DNA of 64,000 bases, taken from Fasciola hepatica. Taxonomy: Eukaryota; Platyhelminthes; Trematoda; Plagiorchiida; Fasciolidae. This document shows positions 1 to 12,399 of the stretch, piece after piece (positions within the stretch are counted from its first letter, which is position 1; the number at the start of each line of letters is the position of its first letter). The position numbers were made by a program, and so were the translations under genes. Below the pieces are notes generated by a model. The model worked only from the letters and a program-made list of their open reading frames with translations, made no database searches and was not told where the DNA came from. Location of the stretch: contig CANUEZ040000207.1 in the NCBI GenBank assembly GCA_948099385.1, positions 1,901,501-1,965,500 of the forward strand. The letters are read 5' to 3'.

Positions 1-1817
1 ATGATAGTTTAGACAAGTGGCGTGCCGTTGTACAAACTAGTCTGTTTCACTTTTACTTATTCTGCGTATGTCCCGAATACGACCTGGTCCATACAAACTT
101 TCAACTGGGACACAGACTGCACGACTGAACTTGTGTGATCACAGCTCTCGGGTTAAGAATGAGTACAATTCTGACACTTGTTGCATCTAATTAGAAAAAT
201 TAGTATCCTCACAACTGAAATTTCCTCTTGTACTTCTAATGACAACCATACAAAAACTCCTCATGAGAAACCTCTGAATAGCAGGTACCCTACATATGGG
301 TTTATTTTTCGGCTCTCGATCAGCTTCTACATAAGAGTTAAAGACACACAATCGATCAAGGGACCGTTAATGATGACAAAAGGATCTCTTCTTAGAGAAC
401 ATGGAGCCAATTTATCGTGACTTTTCAAGCCAGAAAATGCATCAAAACTGAATACAAGGTAACGCACTGTTTGCATACCTGAAGCCTATATAGGCAGACC
501 ATCATGATATCTACACAGTCATGTTTCAAGGGGCGATTCGTTCCATCAACCGAACTTGCTTTCTTGCATCTGCGAAACTCACACTTCCCATCTTTTAGGT
601 TTCTTTCTATTTGGAAAATTGGTGTGTGAAAAATATACATTTTATTGCAATGTTCACTGACATAAACTTGCTGCCGACAACTAGGCACTTACAGTGCAAT
701 TCGTTGAACCAACTTTCCGAAGTTCACAGATAAAAAGCTTTTCTTCTTTATCCAGTAACATGGGCGGCGGATTTGTGAATATTACCTGCTTTATTCACTG
801 TTATACCTAGGTAAATTTGGAAAACTTATCTAATCACGGATGGCCCAATTTTACCGTATACAGACGAGTCAAAGAGAAGCTCGACCCACAAATCAAATCG
901 AGTTTGACGAGAACACTTCCTGTGAAAATAGTGGGGTGGAGGGCACGACGCGAAATCCGTCAACGATCACAAACGTCTGAATGATTTGGGGACTAAACCT
1001 GACACATGTTTGCACGATTCGCGTTTGTCAAACGTGCTGTGTAATGTCCCAATCGAAACAGTTCTTCCCTTCGATTTTGTCGCACACTGATAAATTAGTG
1101 CGCACACATGCCTATTACATGATTTTGTTTATCTGTTCGTGCTATTTTTACCTACAACCAGCAAGAATGAAATTTTAAAGATTTGTCCCCAACCAGTTTA
1201 GCACATCCCGTCTCAAAGCTCTCATAGTTGTTCGCGAAAAACCCACCGTGGAAACGGTTGGTGAATTTGTCATGATTCTTAACGTAATCGTTGTACAAGT
1301 GGACGATGGTTTATGGATTGATCAAGAAATCGCATTAGGTTCATTGTATTGCTGGTAAAATGCATTTGAATGGAGAATCGTACTGCTTTCTCTGAGTAAT
1401 TTCGAATTCGGATGATGACGTAACAACTTCATGCGGGTCGAGAGAAAAACTCAGTGAATATCTCGGATATGCAAGCGTTTATTGTATAGTAACTTAGCAT
1501 CGTGAGAAATGATGTTGGTCAGTCATTGTTTCGTCGATTAAAATGTGGCACTTTTCAGGAATGAGCAGGATATTTTGCAAATTAAATAAACGCTACCGTC
1601 TCACTGTGGCCAAAAATAAGAAAACCTTTTGCCATCGCTTTCGTTTGCTGTGCATGGGACTTTCTGCTTTCATCCTAAGGCGATCATGACTGGGTTCGAA
1701 CTACATGGTGATCATGGGAACGGACTGTTGCGAGTCATCCTCCGTCGTCTTGTAGAACCGCGAGAAACGCGTACCTGTACTCCGCAAAGTTCAGCCCTAA
1801 TTTAGATGCAATTCATT

Positions 1818-1819
<2 letters not shown>
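1..1819. other. No recognisable gene
   Basis: This stretch holds only short open frames without domain motifs or convincing splice signals in either orientation. Nothing can be assigned; it is probably intergenic or intronic. Confidence 0.5.

Positions 1820-1870
<51 letters not shown>
1820..1870. repeat. (TA)n microsatellite
   Basis: Uninterrupted TA dinucleotides. The run abuts the 3' end of a minus-strand SINE, so it may have grown from the SINE tail. Confidence 0.95.
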
Positions 1871-1871
<1 letters not shown>

Positions 1872-2215
1872 CAAATACCGACATCGACCGTATGGGATTG
1901 ACGATACTTCGTTGGATGACTCTCCTTTGGATTCTGTGTTTCACGCTCAATTCCCAGGTGATCCGACCAAGCCACACTCGGAAGCACCAGACTCGTGTTT
2001 CATTCCTGCCAGAGCTCTTCAGTGGCACGTATCCCCTGCTGCACCCAGGGTTTGAACTGGAATGCGTATGTGTTACCACTGTGCTACCCCGCTTCCATCT
2101 GGGCCTATCCGAACCACCGAGTTAAATTATTTTGGATACCATCCTCTATGACATCCATAAATGCCCGACAGCCTCGAATGGAGACATCGTATCTGTCCAG
2201 ATGACTCCAAACGAA
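1871..2215 (-). mobile_element. tRNA-derived SINE, copy 1
   Basis: On the minus strand a Pol III box A-like motif, TAGCACAGTGGTAAC (2072-2086), is followed by a box B-like motif, AGTTCAAACCCTGGG (2044-2058), at tRNA-like spacing. The tail that follows is shared with copies near 36.7 kb and 51.4 kb. A segment ahead of the tRNA head, containing CTATGACATCC on the plus strand, also recurs in the other copies and so belongs to the element. The element ends in the TA run. It is not a functional tRNA, because no complete cloverleaf is present. The partner in the right outer arm lies at 36590-36935 in opposite orientation. Confidence 0.75.
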
Positions 2216-3079
2216 TGCCTCCGACTAAATCAGCTCTTCTTCACAGGATGGGCCATCTTACTCGCATTTGAACCTGTTTTGCATCTCATATGCATACTTA
2301 AAGTATATCTTGCAATCACTCGTGAATGATGTGTGGGATTTGTGATACTTTGTTGACTGACTCTCAGCTTTAATCGACCTTTCAGTTGGTGAGAGGGATT
2401 TGTGTGTGAAACGTGAAGTACAAGAGAGATTCAGCCAGCACAGTTCAAAATATACGATAGGAAGGCATATTTCCGAAAGCCCGAGTGTTCACGGTATCAA
2501 ACTTAGATTGATAATCAATGTACCCAAGTGACTATTGATATTTAACCGTCAATAAGAAAGAATTCCACATACAGCTTCTTTTCAAAGATGTTAAAAACGA
2601 ATTGATAGTTCTGCGCCCTAGTGAAGCAATCAACGACACATTTCCCTTCGGCCACTTTGCGCCTCCACGTCACTATCCTGTCAAGAATTTCTATGAATTT
2701 CAAAGACCAAGAGCAAGTCCTTCCCCACTCAGTATTAGGCTATTCACCTGTTTCTTCAAGTTCGGCATGCTATTCAGGCAAAGCTAAATGGTATCTGTCT
2801 CAAAGAATCAAGGTACACAATCCGGCTTGGTCATGAACTAGAAGAAGCGTGACTGGTGCAATCGGAGCGCCCTTAGCCAACGAATAGCACCAGACCAACC
2901 ACGAAACCTTCGAGGAAATTTACAGAAAGCCTGTAAATTCGTCGAAGACAGTTCGTCAAATCCATTTGAAAACGGTGGAGTGATTAGATGTTTTGATTCT
3001 TTGCTTTGTTCCATAAAAGTGATTTGTCAAGTCATTCCAGCTACCCTGGCCGCGAATTGAAATAAGGGAAGGAAATCTA

Positions 3080-3250
3080 CATGACCTCGACAGTGACGTT
3101 TCAATCGTGATAGAGAGCAACCAACCCATCCTAGATGTACTTTCTACACCGGATTTTCCCATATTTGAACAACCAAATTCCAAATCTCTTCCGAAACGCA
3201 CGACACCTACAGCACTGATTAACCAATTCGGATTCGATACTGTTAACATT
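3080..3250. repeat. Repeat unit with three copies in the window
   Basis: The segment containing CAGTGACGTTTC has a reverse-complement partner in the right arm at the mirrored position (about 35280-35430). It also has an extra copy in direct orientation at about 36140-36310. No function is assigned. Confidence 0.7.
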
Positions 3251-3735
3251 GTTTGTCCGAAAATTGTCATTCCTGTAAAATTCATGTGATTATATTAGCC
3301 AGAGGATGAAGTTATTTAAAGCGAGCTTGTTTTCCATTGTGCCACTTTATTTACGATTTGTATGAAATAGCCGTATAAAACAATGATTCTGGACCGTGAG
3401 CTGTATGTGCTTGACACGGAATCACAGACCGTACTATTTGTAAACCGATTTATGGACAGCTTGACACCACTCTTGTAATCAAAGTTTCATGGATGTATTC
3501 TAGTAGGTGAACTCGGTCCGTTTTTTGGCCAGTTTTGGCGCTCCCTCAATCGCCACCGACTTTGAGGAGGGCCCACAATGTACAATGAAATTATGCCTGA
3601 AATATCGCACTTGGAGATTTCAACCAAGATTGATGGAGCTTTCGAAGCCGAATAGCCAAACCAAACCTGTTTCAAAAATATGAGACTTTTTGCAAGGTTT
3701 GCCTGAAATGGCATCAGGAGAATAAGAAGCATAAA

Positions 3736-4143
3736 TCATTGTCTTCGGATGTAGTCCTCATTGAGATAGCGGACAGCAAAGGACTCCAGGCTAAAGTTGT
3801 GATTCATGACCGGAAAGAAGTTCTCGTGGAGGGTAAGTGAGCGGTTGTTTCCTGATCCAATCCGTTGGTAATTGAGAGAGTCGAAGACTGTGCCATTCAG
3901 ATGAAGACCGTTGACAACCTTCTGTTGAACACTGATGGAACGGCACCACACCCAGTTCCCAGTGAACGAGTAAGGATTATGTACGATTTTGTGATGTGAT
4001 GCGAAACCAGATCTCCGGTAAACTTCGGTGTGAGAGTCGATCTCTGTGTTTGAGATCTCCACACAAATGTCGGGTAGATACCTACCGCGTTTTGAACAAA
4101 GTACCTCAACGGAATGGAGATGATGGTCCGCATGACTGGGCAC
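3736..4143 (-). other. Unidentified open frame, partly shared with the right arm
   Basis: A 135-codon minus-strand frame. Its middle part, containing EISNTEIDSHTEVY, is also open in the right arm at 34649-34843 on the plus strand, with amino-acid substitutions. The rest of the right copy is broken by stops and frame changes. The pattern fits a decayed coding relic, for example of an old transposon, but no family is recognised. It could also be chance openness within a duplicated noncoding block. Confidence 0.25.
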
Positions 4144-4406
4144 ATTCTTGTTAGAGAAAGATTATGATGTAGTGCATATGTATCACTGGATTAAGTGGAT
4201 CACTGCCTAAAAATCATGCTGTTTTGAGCGAATGGAAACTCAGGCATATCAAACGAACAGAGCTCAATGATCTGAGACAAGAATTAGGAACTGTGTGATT
4301 GCTTCATCCAGACGAAGAAACACTGGATCACGGTTTACCATATTATCTTCGATGCAAATGACCACTTCAGTTGTAGTTTATCCATGAGGGTACTGTCCGG
4401 GACCAT

Positions 4407-4483
4407 AAATGGAAATGAGCTAAATGCCAACTCACATCTATTGTGAATAATGATATCAATAGTAATAGTAGTAATAGTAGTAA

Positions 4484-4534
<51 letters not shown>

Positions 4535-4800
4535 TAGTAGTAGGAGTAGGAGTAGTAGTAGTAGGAGTAGTAGTAGTAGTAGTAGTATTAGTATTACTAG
4601 TAGCGGTAATATTAGAAATAACACTAGTTTTATTGTGGCGCGTCGGACATACTACTTTCTGAATAAGTAAGCAGCATAAGCAGCATAAATGGAAATGGGC
4701 TAAATGCCAACTCACATCTATTGTGAATAATGATATCAATAGTATTAGTAATAGTAGTGGCAGTAGTAGTAGTAATAGTAGAAATTAAATTAGTGTTACT
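4407..4800. repeat. Triplet (TAG)n microsatellite between direct repeats
   Basis: A long AGT/TAG triplet run (about 4449-4600, with imperfect units) is followed by a second shorter run (about 4738-4785). Each run is preceded by a copy of the same unit of about 55 bp, with AACTCACATCTATTGTG as core (about 4407-4460 and 4687-4742). The mirrored block lies at about 33925-34310 in the right arm. The poly-Ser, poly-Val, poly-Leu and poly-Thr frames here are microsatellite artefacts. Confidence 0.9.
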
Positions 4801-5536
4801 GCGGCTCGGCGAACATACCACTTTCCAAATAAGTAGGTAGGTGATTGCTCAAAAAGCAATTATAGACATTTGTGGATAAATAACGAACGTGGCTATGTCA
4901 AAAGAACCGGACGCAATAAGGTTAACGAGAGCATGCAAAACACGCGATAATCCCTTCTAGGCGGCCGTACTAGTATTTAACCGTCCTCCGTTGATTTATA
5001 TCGATTATCTTCGTCACAACAATTGCTGTTTGCTCAGATTCCACTGCGGTGAATTTGATTTGTTCCATTTTGGCTTTGTTATACAACTTTCTGACATTTG
5101 CGCTTATTCGTTTGAATTCCATCGACATTTCTGACAGTCACACTTTCGTTTCACATCCCATGCAACTCTGTTTTGAACAGAAAGCTTGGAGTTTAACCTG
5201 TAAAGATGCCGTTCCGTATTCATGTGCAAACGGTGATTTCCAGATGAGTGATAATGCATTGGAATTAGAAAAGGCACATTTGGGGTGGAAGGACCCGGAA
5301 GCAATCAGATGAATCACTGAAGTCAAGAGATGAGCAACAGCTGCCTTAAAATGCGATGGGATTACTGATATCACTGACTAAACAGATGAAGTCGGTGTAG
5401 ACGTACTCATTACTGTTACACTCCATATTATTGAAACAAAGGTTACCACTTCACTTTCAAGGTCCCTATGTGACTAGAAATCGGTAACGCGGATAGAAAT
5501 TTCGTGTTGAATAGGAAGGTACCTTGATCGGTTTAT

Positions 5537-5815
5537 TTGTTGAGAAGCCTGAAGCTGCCCACTTGTCATTCATCATGCTACTTTGAACTGATCGTCGAAC
5601 AGATAGCATTGCATATTACAGGTTATGCTCAGCATTGCTTGATGTGCATTACTTTCGTAAAGGGGAAGACCGACGTTGCCCTGGAAGGCTCGTTACTGTA
5701 TCCATTAGTTGACGGTTATGACTGGGTCAGACGGATACTGACGGAACTGATCGAAATGCAGCACATTATTCTAAGTGTGTTTTGGAGAATTTCACCGAAC
5801 ATGGATACTTCCTGA
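5537..5815 (+). other. Unidentified 92-codon frame, open in both outer arms
   Basis: The frame is also open at 32373-32651 on the minus strand over the same 92 codons, differing at only a few residues. It starts at TTG rather than ATG, so it is either an internal exon or an inactive remnant. The peptide contains CHSSCYFELIVEQIAL and a tryptophan-rich end. No domain is recognised and no cDNA-like splice context was established. Retention of an intact frame across diverged duplicates is weak evidence of coding. Confidence 0.25.
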
Positions 5816-5919
5816 CAATGTCTTACTGGTAACTGTTTTGGTGATGTTCTGAATCAAATAGGTTATGTAGCCGACCTCAATTCAGTACACGCAGTCGGAT
5901 CAGCGCTGAAGTATTCGAG

Positions 5920-7487
5920 AATAAATTGCGGTAGCTTGAATATTTCAGGTTGTAAGTGAAGGCTCGAGGATAGAATTGGAAAAGTGTGTAATAAGAACTG
6001 TGGTTTGTGTTTGTGTGTGAGGACAGGAATGAGAAATATGCGCATAAATTTAGAAGTTGAGAAGTTGCTTCGAACTGAAATTCGGACAGCCCAATGAAAA
6101 TTGAAAGTTGTGCATCCATCCGACCAGCTCACTTTTTCGAACATGCCCATGTTCGTGGCTGTCCACGTATTACACGTCGTGCCCTTTCCTCTGCGGTTTC
6201 CGGAGGCCACGTACTCGTGTCATTCGATGCCGGTGTATAGAGTTTCTTCACTCCGTTACATATGGTAGGATCTGCTTTCTTGTAAGGATGCTTGCCTACC
6301 AGATAACCGCTGAAAGGAGTGGGATAAACCAGACCAAGAGTGGTTTTACTAAAGGATCTTTACATTATACAATAGATAGAAATCTCTGATTCATTATTTT
6401 TCAGCAAACATATATTTTTAGTGTCTAAAGGCGAATTTAAACATCCCGTCCGCTTTCTGCCTGTATGTTCTACAGTTTTCACGTGGCTAAAACGTCACAC
6501 TTCTGTATTCAGCGGGTCAAATATCGCTCATATTTGCTGTCCAGTTCAGTTTGCACTAGTGTGGCCCGCACACAAGTGACCAGATGAATAGGTTGATAGT
6601 CTGAATTCCAACGTGTGGTGAGATACTACTAAGTAGTTATGAGTAACTATGGTTACGAGAAAGACAAAGCTCGCCTATAAAGCCCGATGGTTACTTGTAC
6701 AGAGAATCACCTTGATCTTGAATCTTCACTGACGAAGTCAATCACAGTGTCTGGTACTATCAGCCGAGATTATCAGAAACGGCTTCATTGATTAGCCAAA
6801 TATTATTACAATGTTTATCTTGGACGACTCCTCAGTTCATGGAAACGCATATGAAATGTTCGTCTAGTGAACATTAATTTCAGCATTCTTATGTCTAAAG
6901 TTCGTGCTTTGACCAAATACAGAAAGTTTTATTTACTGTAACAGTCTCGAGAATAACTAAATGAGAACAAAGAGAAATCAGTGACATTACGGGTAAGTTC
7001 CTTCGCGAGATTGGGTAAAATTATTATGAAATATGGCTTTTACTATGAGGCGCTCCATGCTGTGACAATGACAATATGTGGCTCTTCTGAAAGCCACAGT
7101 TTCACAAGCAAACAATCATACAATGACATTTTCGATCTTCGTCTGTTAGCATAAGTGACGTAGTCTAGTCTTTTGCTTCGAACTCACAAGTTATGGTTAT
7201 GTATGGATATCAAACATTTCCTAAAGGCTTCTCAACAAAAGAATATGTTGCTGCATGCCAAATATTTTACTCCCAACTCATTCTGCTGACGTGCTTATCC
7301 ATGGATTGGATCATCATCATTTCGATGGGAATTTTAACAATTAATTTAACCCGTTGTTTCTAATATTCCACTCATAATAAACGCATAGTGAATCATGGTC
7401 AGCTTGTATAGAATAACTTGAGGTGATCCATATTCAATCAATCATTACTTGCCCCTTGAAATCCAATTGTGATTTGGTGGCACTCAC
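5920..7487. other. Gap downstream of CAP exon 4; no recognised gene
   Basis: This is the region 3' of the last identified CAP exon on the minus strand. Exon 4 ends at a GTGAGT donor, so at least one more coding exon should lie here or further downstream. It was not identified. The segment is absent from the right arm. Confidence 0.4.
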
Positions 7488-8240
7488 GTTGGGCCGTAAT
7501 TACAGACAACTGTCGTTCGCCATGGAGTCCTAATAGATTTTTTGCACATTGCCGATCCACATCCAATGTGTGTCGTTCTATTCGCCACAATCTGAGATAT
7601 GATAGACCAGATTAAATTCTAGTTGTGAGTCGACTGATTTTTCAGGTTGAATTCAATAAGAGCGAAAATTATTATTGCATCATTACTTATATATACACAC
7701 AAAGAAATTGGCCAAACTGCTGCACATGACTGTCTAGTAAACATGTGTTTTTCCCCTACACGACCGCAATGAAGTGGAACCATATAGTTTTATATCTGCG
7801 ATAGCTAGCTAGTAGTGGTGAGACTCTAGGGCAAAACACCTGAGGTATGCTCAAAGTAGGGGGAAAAACCCTTTGCTGTCAACTACCAGTTGGTCATCAT
7901 TTTGACGGAATTTCAGCCTCTGAGGGAATATATTTACTTTGAATTCACTCAAACATTACTGAGAGCATAACCTTCACATGCAGCATTACAAAATTGATTT
8001 TCCCTCATTCTCCACGATTCTCCTCAGTTTCGTCGTTATAAGGTGCATCAAGTTTTATGATAAAGTATTTTTTCATATAGTGGTCCATCATATGTTGCAC
8101 GTTGTCTCCAAGAGCCAGTGTAGCTCCATGATTATTCCCTTGGGAATAGAGAAAATTGTGCGATAACGTTTGAATCTATGCTATTAGAAGGAAATTATAT
8201 GAACCGGACCTTGGAATTTCGCACACTTTCACCGTTCCTA

Positions 8241-8299
<59 letters not shown>

Positions 8300-8493
8300 T
8301 GGTAAGTAGTATGTAAACTTGCGGACAGAATTTCTCCGGAAGCACATAACCGATTTCGTGGTTGTGGCTGCCAGTCAGGTATGCGTACTCGATAACTCTC
8401 TGCCCACTCATCCTCGTACTTTTACAATCCGATTTTTCATTGAAGTGTATTCCCTCAAGCTCCAGAGGAATCAGAATAAATCCCAGTGAAGTC

Positions 8494-8536
<43 letters not shown>

Positions 8537-9758
8537 GCAGAGGCAGGTAATTTGGTTCCACAGTGAGATTCGACAAATGCTCGACTCACTTGGATATAGT
8601 GGCCACATTGCTCTCCACGGCCACATTTCATTGTTTCATATGTATAGTTCAAATGTTCAATGAACCAATCATTGAATGAACTTGAAAACAGAAATGTTAA
8701 AATCACGGCCAGTTTATCACATCAATAAGAGGGCAATACAGTGTGTTTGTGTTTGTGTTAGTTTACGTGTGCAATTTTCAACTACAATAATATAACAAAC
8801 TTACTCAACACCTGAATTTGAGGGAACGTGACAAGAATGCGACAGGTCAAGATCTTATTGGGTAATAAAAACGCTTGGTCCCAATCTCACATTTCGTACG
8901 AACGATTGGGTGCCCAATTTTGTCTGACATATTGCCATTTCGGGTGTTCTCTATCTTCCCAGCCATCATGACGGTTTGTACAATTATTTGCCCACCGCTG
9001 CGCCTGTTCCGCCAAGTGCTGGTCATATACCTTTCAGAAACAGAAAGATCAGTATGCTATGTGAATTCAGGCACATTTGATAGGCAATTCTGAAATCCTA
9101 CAATTTCTAATTTTTGCACATTACCTAGTAGGTCTAAGTTATTTTGTGTGCCAGATTTTATTGAGAGGAGTTGCAAATAGGGAAACATCATCACTTTTGA
9201 CGGTGGAGCTTTCCATGAAATACGACGTACTTGGTGCGTTTCAATAGCAACAACGACAACATCAACAAAATTTATGGAACCCTGTGATCAAACATGCGCC
9301 GCTAGTCGGCAGTTTACTGACAACTAACAATGAAGTAATCAGACAACCTGCACATTATTTCCATCGCTCAATGAAGCACCACATTTTGTATCCTACATCA
9401 CAACGTACATGAACACACACACACTTGCACACACAAACCCAGAGACCGCCAAAAACAATATCTGTAGAATGACTTCAGACACGAGTCCCCACTCAACAAA
9501 GACTGTACTCACACATCGATATATCGACCCACTCAAATGATAGCAAGAATGAGTACTCATAATAACTGATCTCGTTGGAATAAAATTACATACCAATTCT
9601 GGAAGCTTCTCGGATGCCTGCTGTCCAGGTACAAGACATTCTGGAATCCTTCGTCTGGCTTCATTGTGCCACTTTATCATCAGTATGTTCAAAGTGTCGT
9701 CTTCGTGTGGCCATCTAGAGCCTTCCCCAGTGACGAGGTTCAGTTTGACGAGCAACAT
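7488..9758 (-). CDS. Venom-allergen-like (SCP/TAPS, CAP) gene, left copy; 3' end not found
   Basis: Four phase-compatible exons on the minus strand. Exon 1 is 9594-9758, or from the acceptor at 9714 if there is an upstream leader exon; it contains IKWHNEARRRIPE. Exon 2 is 8891-9030, with NNCTNRHDGWEDREHPKW and QNWAPNRSYE. Exon 3 is 8590-8680, with FNDWFIEHLNYTYE and CGRGEQCGHYIQ. Exon 4 is 7488-7591, with THIGCGSAMC and VVCNYGP. Donors are GTATGT, GTGAGA, GTGAGT and GTGAGT. Phases run 0, 2, 0, 2, the same pattern as the 52.4 kb gene. CAP proteins are secreted and fold as an alpha-beta-alpha sandwich; helminth members often act at the host interface. Two oddities are QYVRQNW, where the right copy has the usual QYVGQNW, and IVANRTTHIG at exon 4, where IVWA is usual. 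No convincing signal peptide is encoded in exon 1, and the exon after 7488 is unknown. It may be a functional divergent gene or an early pseudogene. Confidence 0.8.
8242..8297. repeat. (TA)n microsatellite
   Basis: TA run inside CAP intron 3. Nearby tyrosine/isoleucine-rich frames are artefacts of it. Confidence 0.95.
8498..8535. repeat. (TA)n microsatellite
   Basis: Second TA run in the same CAP intron, about 55 bp downstream of the exon 3 donor on the minus strand. Confidence 0.95.
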
Positions 9759-9799
9759 GGAAGAACAAATTACGCAGATTCCTTTTAGCCAAATTTGTC

Positions 9800-12110
9800 A
9801 CATTTTTATCGCACTACACAGACCAGATCCAATATAAAAGATCAGCACCGTTCTTTTCATACTTATATCCTTCCATCACTTTCTCGCTGGCTATTGCTCT
9901 ATGTGTGTGTGTGTGTGTATGAAAGAAGCGATTACATATGGGTCATTGATTAATGTGCATCGTACCTTTGTAGTACATTCCTCTTTCGCGTGAGGGACAC
10001 CTAAACTTAGGCTGTAAACAATTTGTGAAATTTCTTTGTTTTCAACTGATGTTGTTGCTGGTGTGTTTATCTTGTGAATAGGATGAGAAAATCAGGATAA
10101 AATGAAGCACTCAACTGAGAACAAACTGAGGTGAAAAAGTATAATGGGAACGCAATCCGCAGAATAGAAATTCAAGTGATGACGTGAACAGATGCTAAAA
10201 TGTGCTGAAATGTATGAAAATATGAATGAATGAGTGTGACAGTGCACGAGAAATTTTAAGCCTATTGAAGATGAAATATGAGTAAATGGGAGGATTGACG
10301 GTGATTTTTGGGTGCATTACTGATTTTGGATCCCGTTTTGTCTTTGTATGTTTTACTCCGTACGTTCTCGTGTATTTCTAGCACACAACGTCATAATCCG
10401 TGGCAGTCTGATCGAGAACTGTCCCATCATCCATTCAGCGTCTGCATTTGCCTCTGGAGAGAATGATCCAAACTGCAAAGTTGTACAACAGACACAGTGA
10501 AATAATTCATCGAGACAAAACTTAACCGATGATATCAATCTCATCATCAGACACTGAATAAATGATCTTCAATTTTAAGTCCACATGAACAAAATATAAA
10601 TCAATTCTCACGCTACCTCATGGTGCTCAGTCTTGCAATTAGGGGGAAAAAGCTCAAAATGTCTCCATATACAGTGAGAAAATTTGAACAAACTCCGAAC
10701 GAGTATTCTGAAGATGCTCACAACGCTGTGCAGTAGTTTCGACACGTTCTCATCCATTGAGCAGTCGATGGGCATCTCAATGGGACAAGCCATACCCCTC
10801 TGCGTAATTTTTCAACCGAACCCCAAAAACAGACACACATTTTCCCAAAACCTACAACAACACCTACTTCATCGCGAACTATATCAAAACTATTCGGAAA
10901 TGCCACACGATTGGCTAATTGAGATTTCCTCCTGATTTGTCTGAAAACAAGGTGCATCACTCAACATTACCCATTTTGCATAGGTGACCACACCGTGAGC
11001 CCTTAGTCTGCGCTTTGCGCTATATCGTGCATATCAAATTACGCACGTGGACACTATCTTGTCGTGACCAGAGCAAAGGAACTCAATAACTTTCACACGA
11101 CCAAACCTGCTGATGGTAAAACGACCAATAACATATCCAGTGAATGGAGGCAGGCATCTCTAGCAGCTTTACGTGTTCCAGGTGGGCGAAGTGGCCACAG
11201 AGTGTGAAATCACTTTGGTGTCACACTGTGACTTCAGGATTAGGAAAATGGAATTGTAGTGCGGTTATAATAGAGGAAATGTATCAGAATTTTAACCAGC
11301 CCTCACCGTTGTCCTGTGGTGAAAAAACAAATTATCGGGACATACGAATAATACACAGCAGTTCAGTTCGGTCTTTGAGTTGCAGTTAAGCAACACTTCG
11401 GATGTCAAAATATACAGACTCGCAGGTGCAAGATTTGGGAGGAAGTATTTGTGTATTTTATGACCAACAGTATACATCCACAAACATCTTACCTAATGAC
11501 TTCTTGAAAGCAATATTCTGTGATCGATTCCGATCCGTATATGAACTGAGGATTAATGGACTGATTCGGTCGTGTAAGTGTACCTGATAGGCTTCTGTAC
11601 ATTGGATGCACGTTTGGGTGGTGAAAAGTAGTGGGTTTATCTGTTGTTCGTCAACGGTCACCCAAATAAAGTTCGTCGAGAAAGCCCACAAATTGACATA
11701 TACCTCATATTTTATCAGCTCCAATCTCATTTTATTTGCGCAATCACAATAGTCCATGTCTAACAACATTATCCCTGTACAGTGCTTCATCCGGATCACA
11801 AGGGGTGAAAGAAGGATCCGTTTACCGGGAAAATGTCTTCCAACTGAAAGGGTCAGTAAATATTCGTATATATCGTGCACCGTTCACCTTAGTTACGAGG
11901 GTCTCTGCGGCTGTGAATGATATCTAGAATAAAGTAGTCCAATGTAACTGAAGAGTTCGACCGAAGGCTGATTCCGTAGCTGACATTTTAGTATCAGGTT
12001 CATAAGCGGATCGCATACTTCATAGAAAGACTGGAAGCTCCTATTCCAATTGGAGCCGTCAAGAAAAGCTGGATGTAGCTTAGAGCCAGCTCAATCATAC
12101 TCAACTTTTG
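9800..12110 (+). repeat. Complex repeat unit, tandem copy 1
   Basis: Shared landmarks define the unit in order. They are a GT-rich stretch followed by ATGAAAGAA (about 9902-9930), GAAGCACTCAACTGAGAAC (about 10105), GGATCCCGTTTTGTC (about 10328), GAGAATGATCCAAACTGC (about 10458), CAGTGAGAAAATTTGAACAA (about 10673), TTTCCTCCTGATTTGTCTG (10925), a segment with a 25-bp candidate microexon (11493-11517, minus) and TTCCGTAGCTGACA near the end. The same order recurs at 12400-14165 and, in part, in the palindrome arms. It is noncoding as far as can be seen. Confidence 0.75.
11493..11517 (-). other. Candidate 25-nt microexon, copy A
   Basis: On the minus strand a TCACAG acceptor is followed by exactly 25 nt and then a GTAAG donor. 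The arrangement is kept at four other places (18688-18712 minus, 21537-21561 plus, 23407-23431 minus, 26256-26280 plus). Whether it is spliced is unknown. Confidence 0.25.
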
Positions 12111-12210
12111 TCTTCATTAGGCTTGAATTCTCTTGTGCCCTGATGTAATAATTCATTTATATTTTCTTGCATTTCTTTCCATTTTAGTACCCCTTTCTCG
12201 TCATTGTTGC
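12105..12210 (-). repeat. Short inverted fragment of the repeat unit
   Basis: The text around TTCATTAGGCTTGAA is the reverse complement of a stretch in the units, compare TTTCAAGCCTAAGTAAGAC near 12850. It separates tandem copies 1 and 2. Confidence 0.6.
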
Positions 12211-12399
12211 AGTTTCCATTTTGCGGAAGGTATGCCAAATTTAGTTCTCCGATTAGTTTGACCAGATTGTTCGCGGAGTTTTCCACGGCTGACAAGCTTC
12301 ATAGCTTGGAAGGAAAATGGCTTATTCATGCAGAAACATTCCAGAAAACAACTGTCTCTGGTGGGGAAATTATTATTGCTTCTTATCGGTTTTCAAAAT

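Larger units (their letters stand above)
1860..9770. repeat. Left arm of large diverged inverted duplication
   Basis: Blocks of this segment recur as reverse complements between about 28.7 and 37.0 kb. They are the SINE and its flank (1860-2500 against 36290-36990), a long block (2520-5920 against 32270-35990), CAP exon 2 with flanks (about 8790-9400 against 30230-30950) and CAP exon 1 (9594-9720 against 28732-28858). Paired coordinates sum to about 38,800, 38,190, 39,750 and 38,450 in turn, so indels of hundreds of bases separate the arms. Point differences are frequent, so the duplication is old compared with the inner palindrome. The segment 5920-8790, which holds CAP exons 3 and 4, has no counterpart on the right. 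Confidence 0.9.

Noticed and set aside
1890..2125. Plus-strand frames of 77 and 69 codons
   Set aside because: They lie in the SINE, and similar frames appear at its other copies.
3736..4143. Penelope-type reverse transcriptase suggested by TEVYRR
   Set aside because: Only this short string resembles the element; the surrounding blocks do not follow the expected order.
4335..4739. Open frames rich in Thr, Leu, Val or Ser
   Set aside because: They are translations of the TAG/TAC triplet microsatellite, open in every frame on both strands.
8238..8576. 112-codon Tyr/Ile-rich minus-strand frame
   Set aside because: It is made of two TA microsatellites and the DNA between them. The middle part was tested as CAP exon 4 but has no Cys-Asn-Tyr motif, and the true exon 4 lies at 7488-7591.
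9413..9436. CA-rich run as a CRISPR-like or regulatory array
   Set aside because: It is a simple dinucleotide repeat; no spacer-repeat structure is found anywhere in the window.
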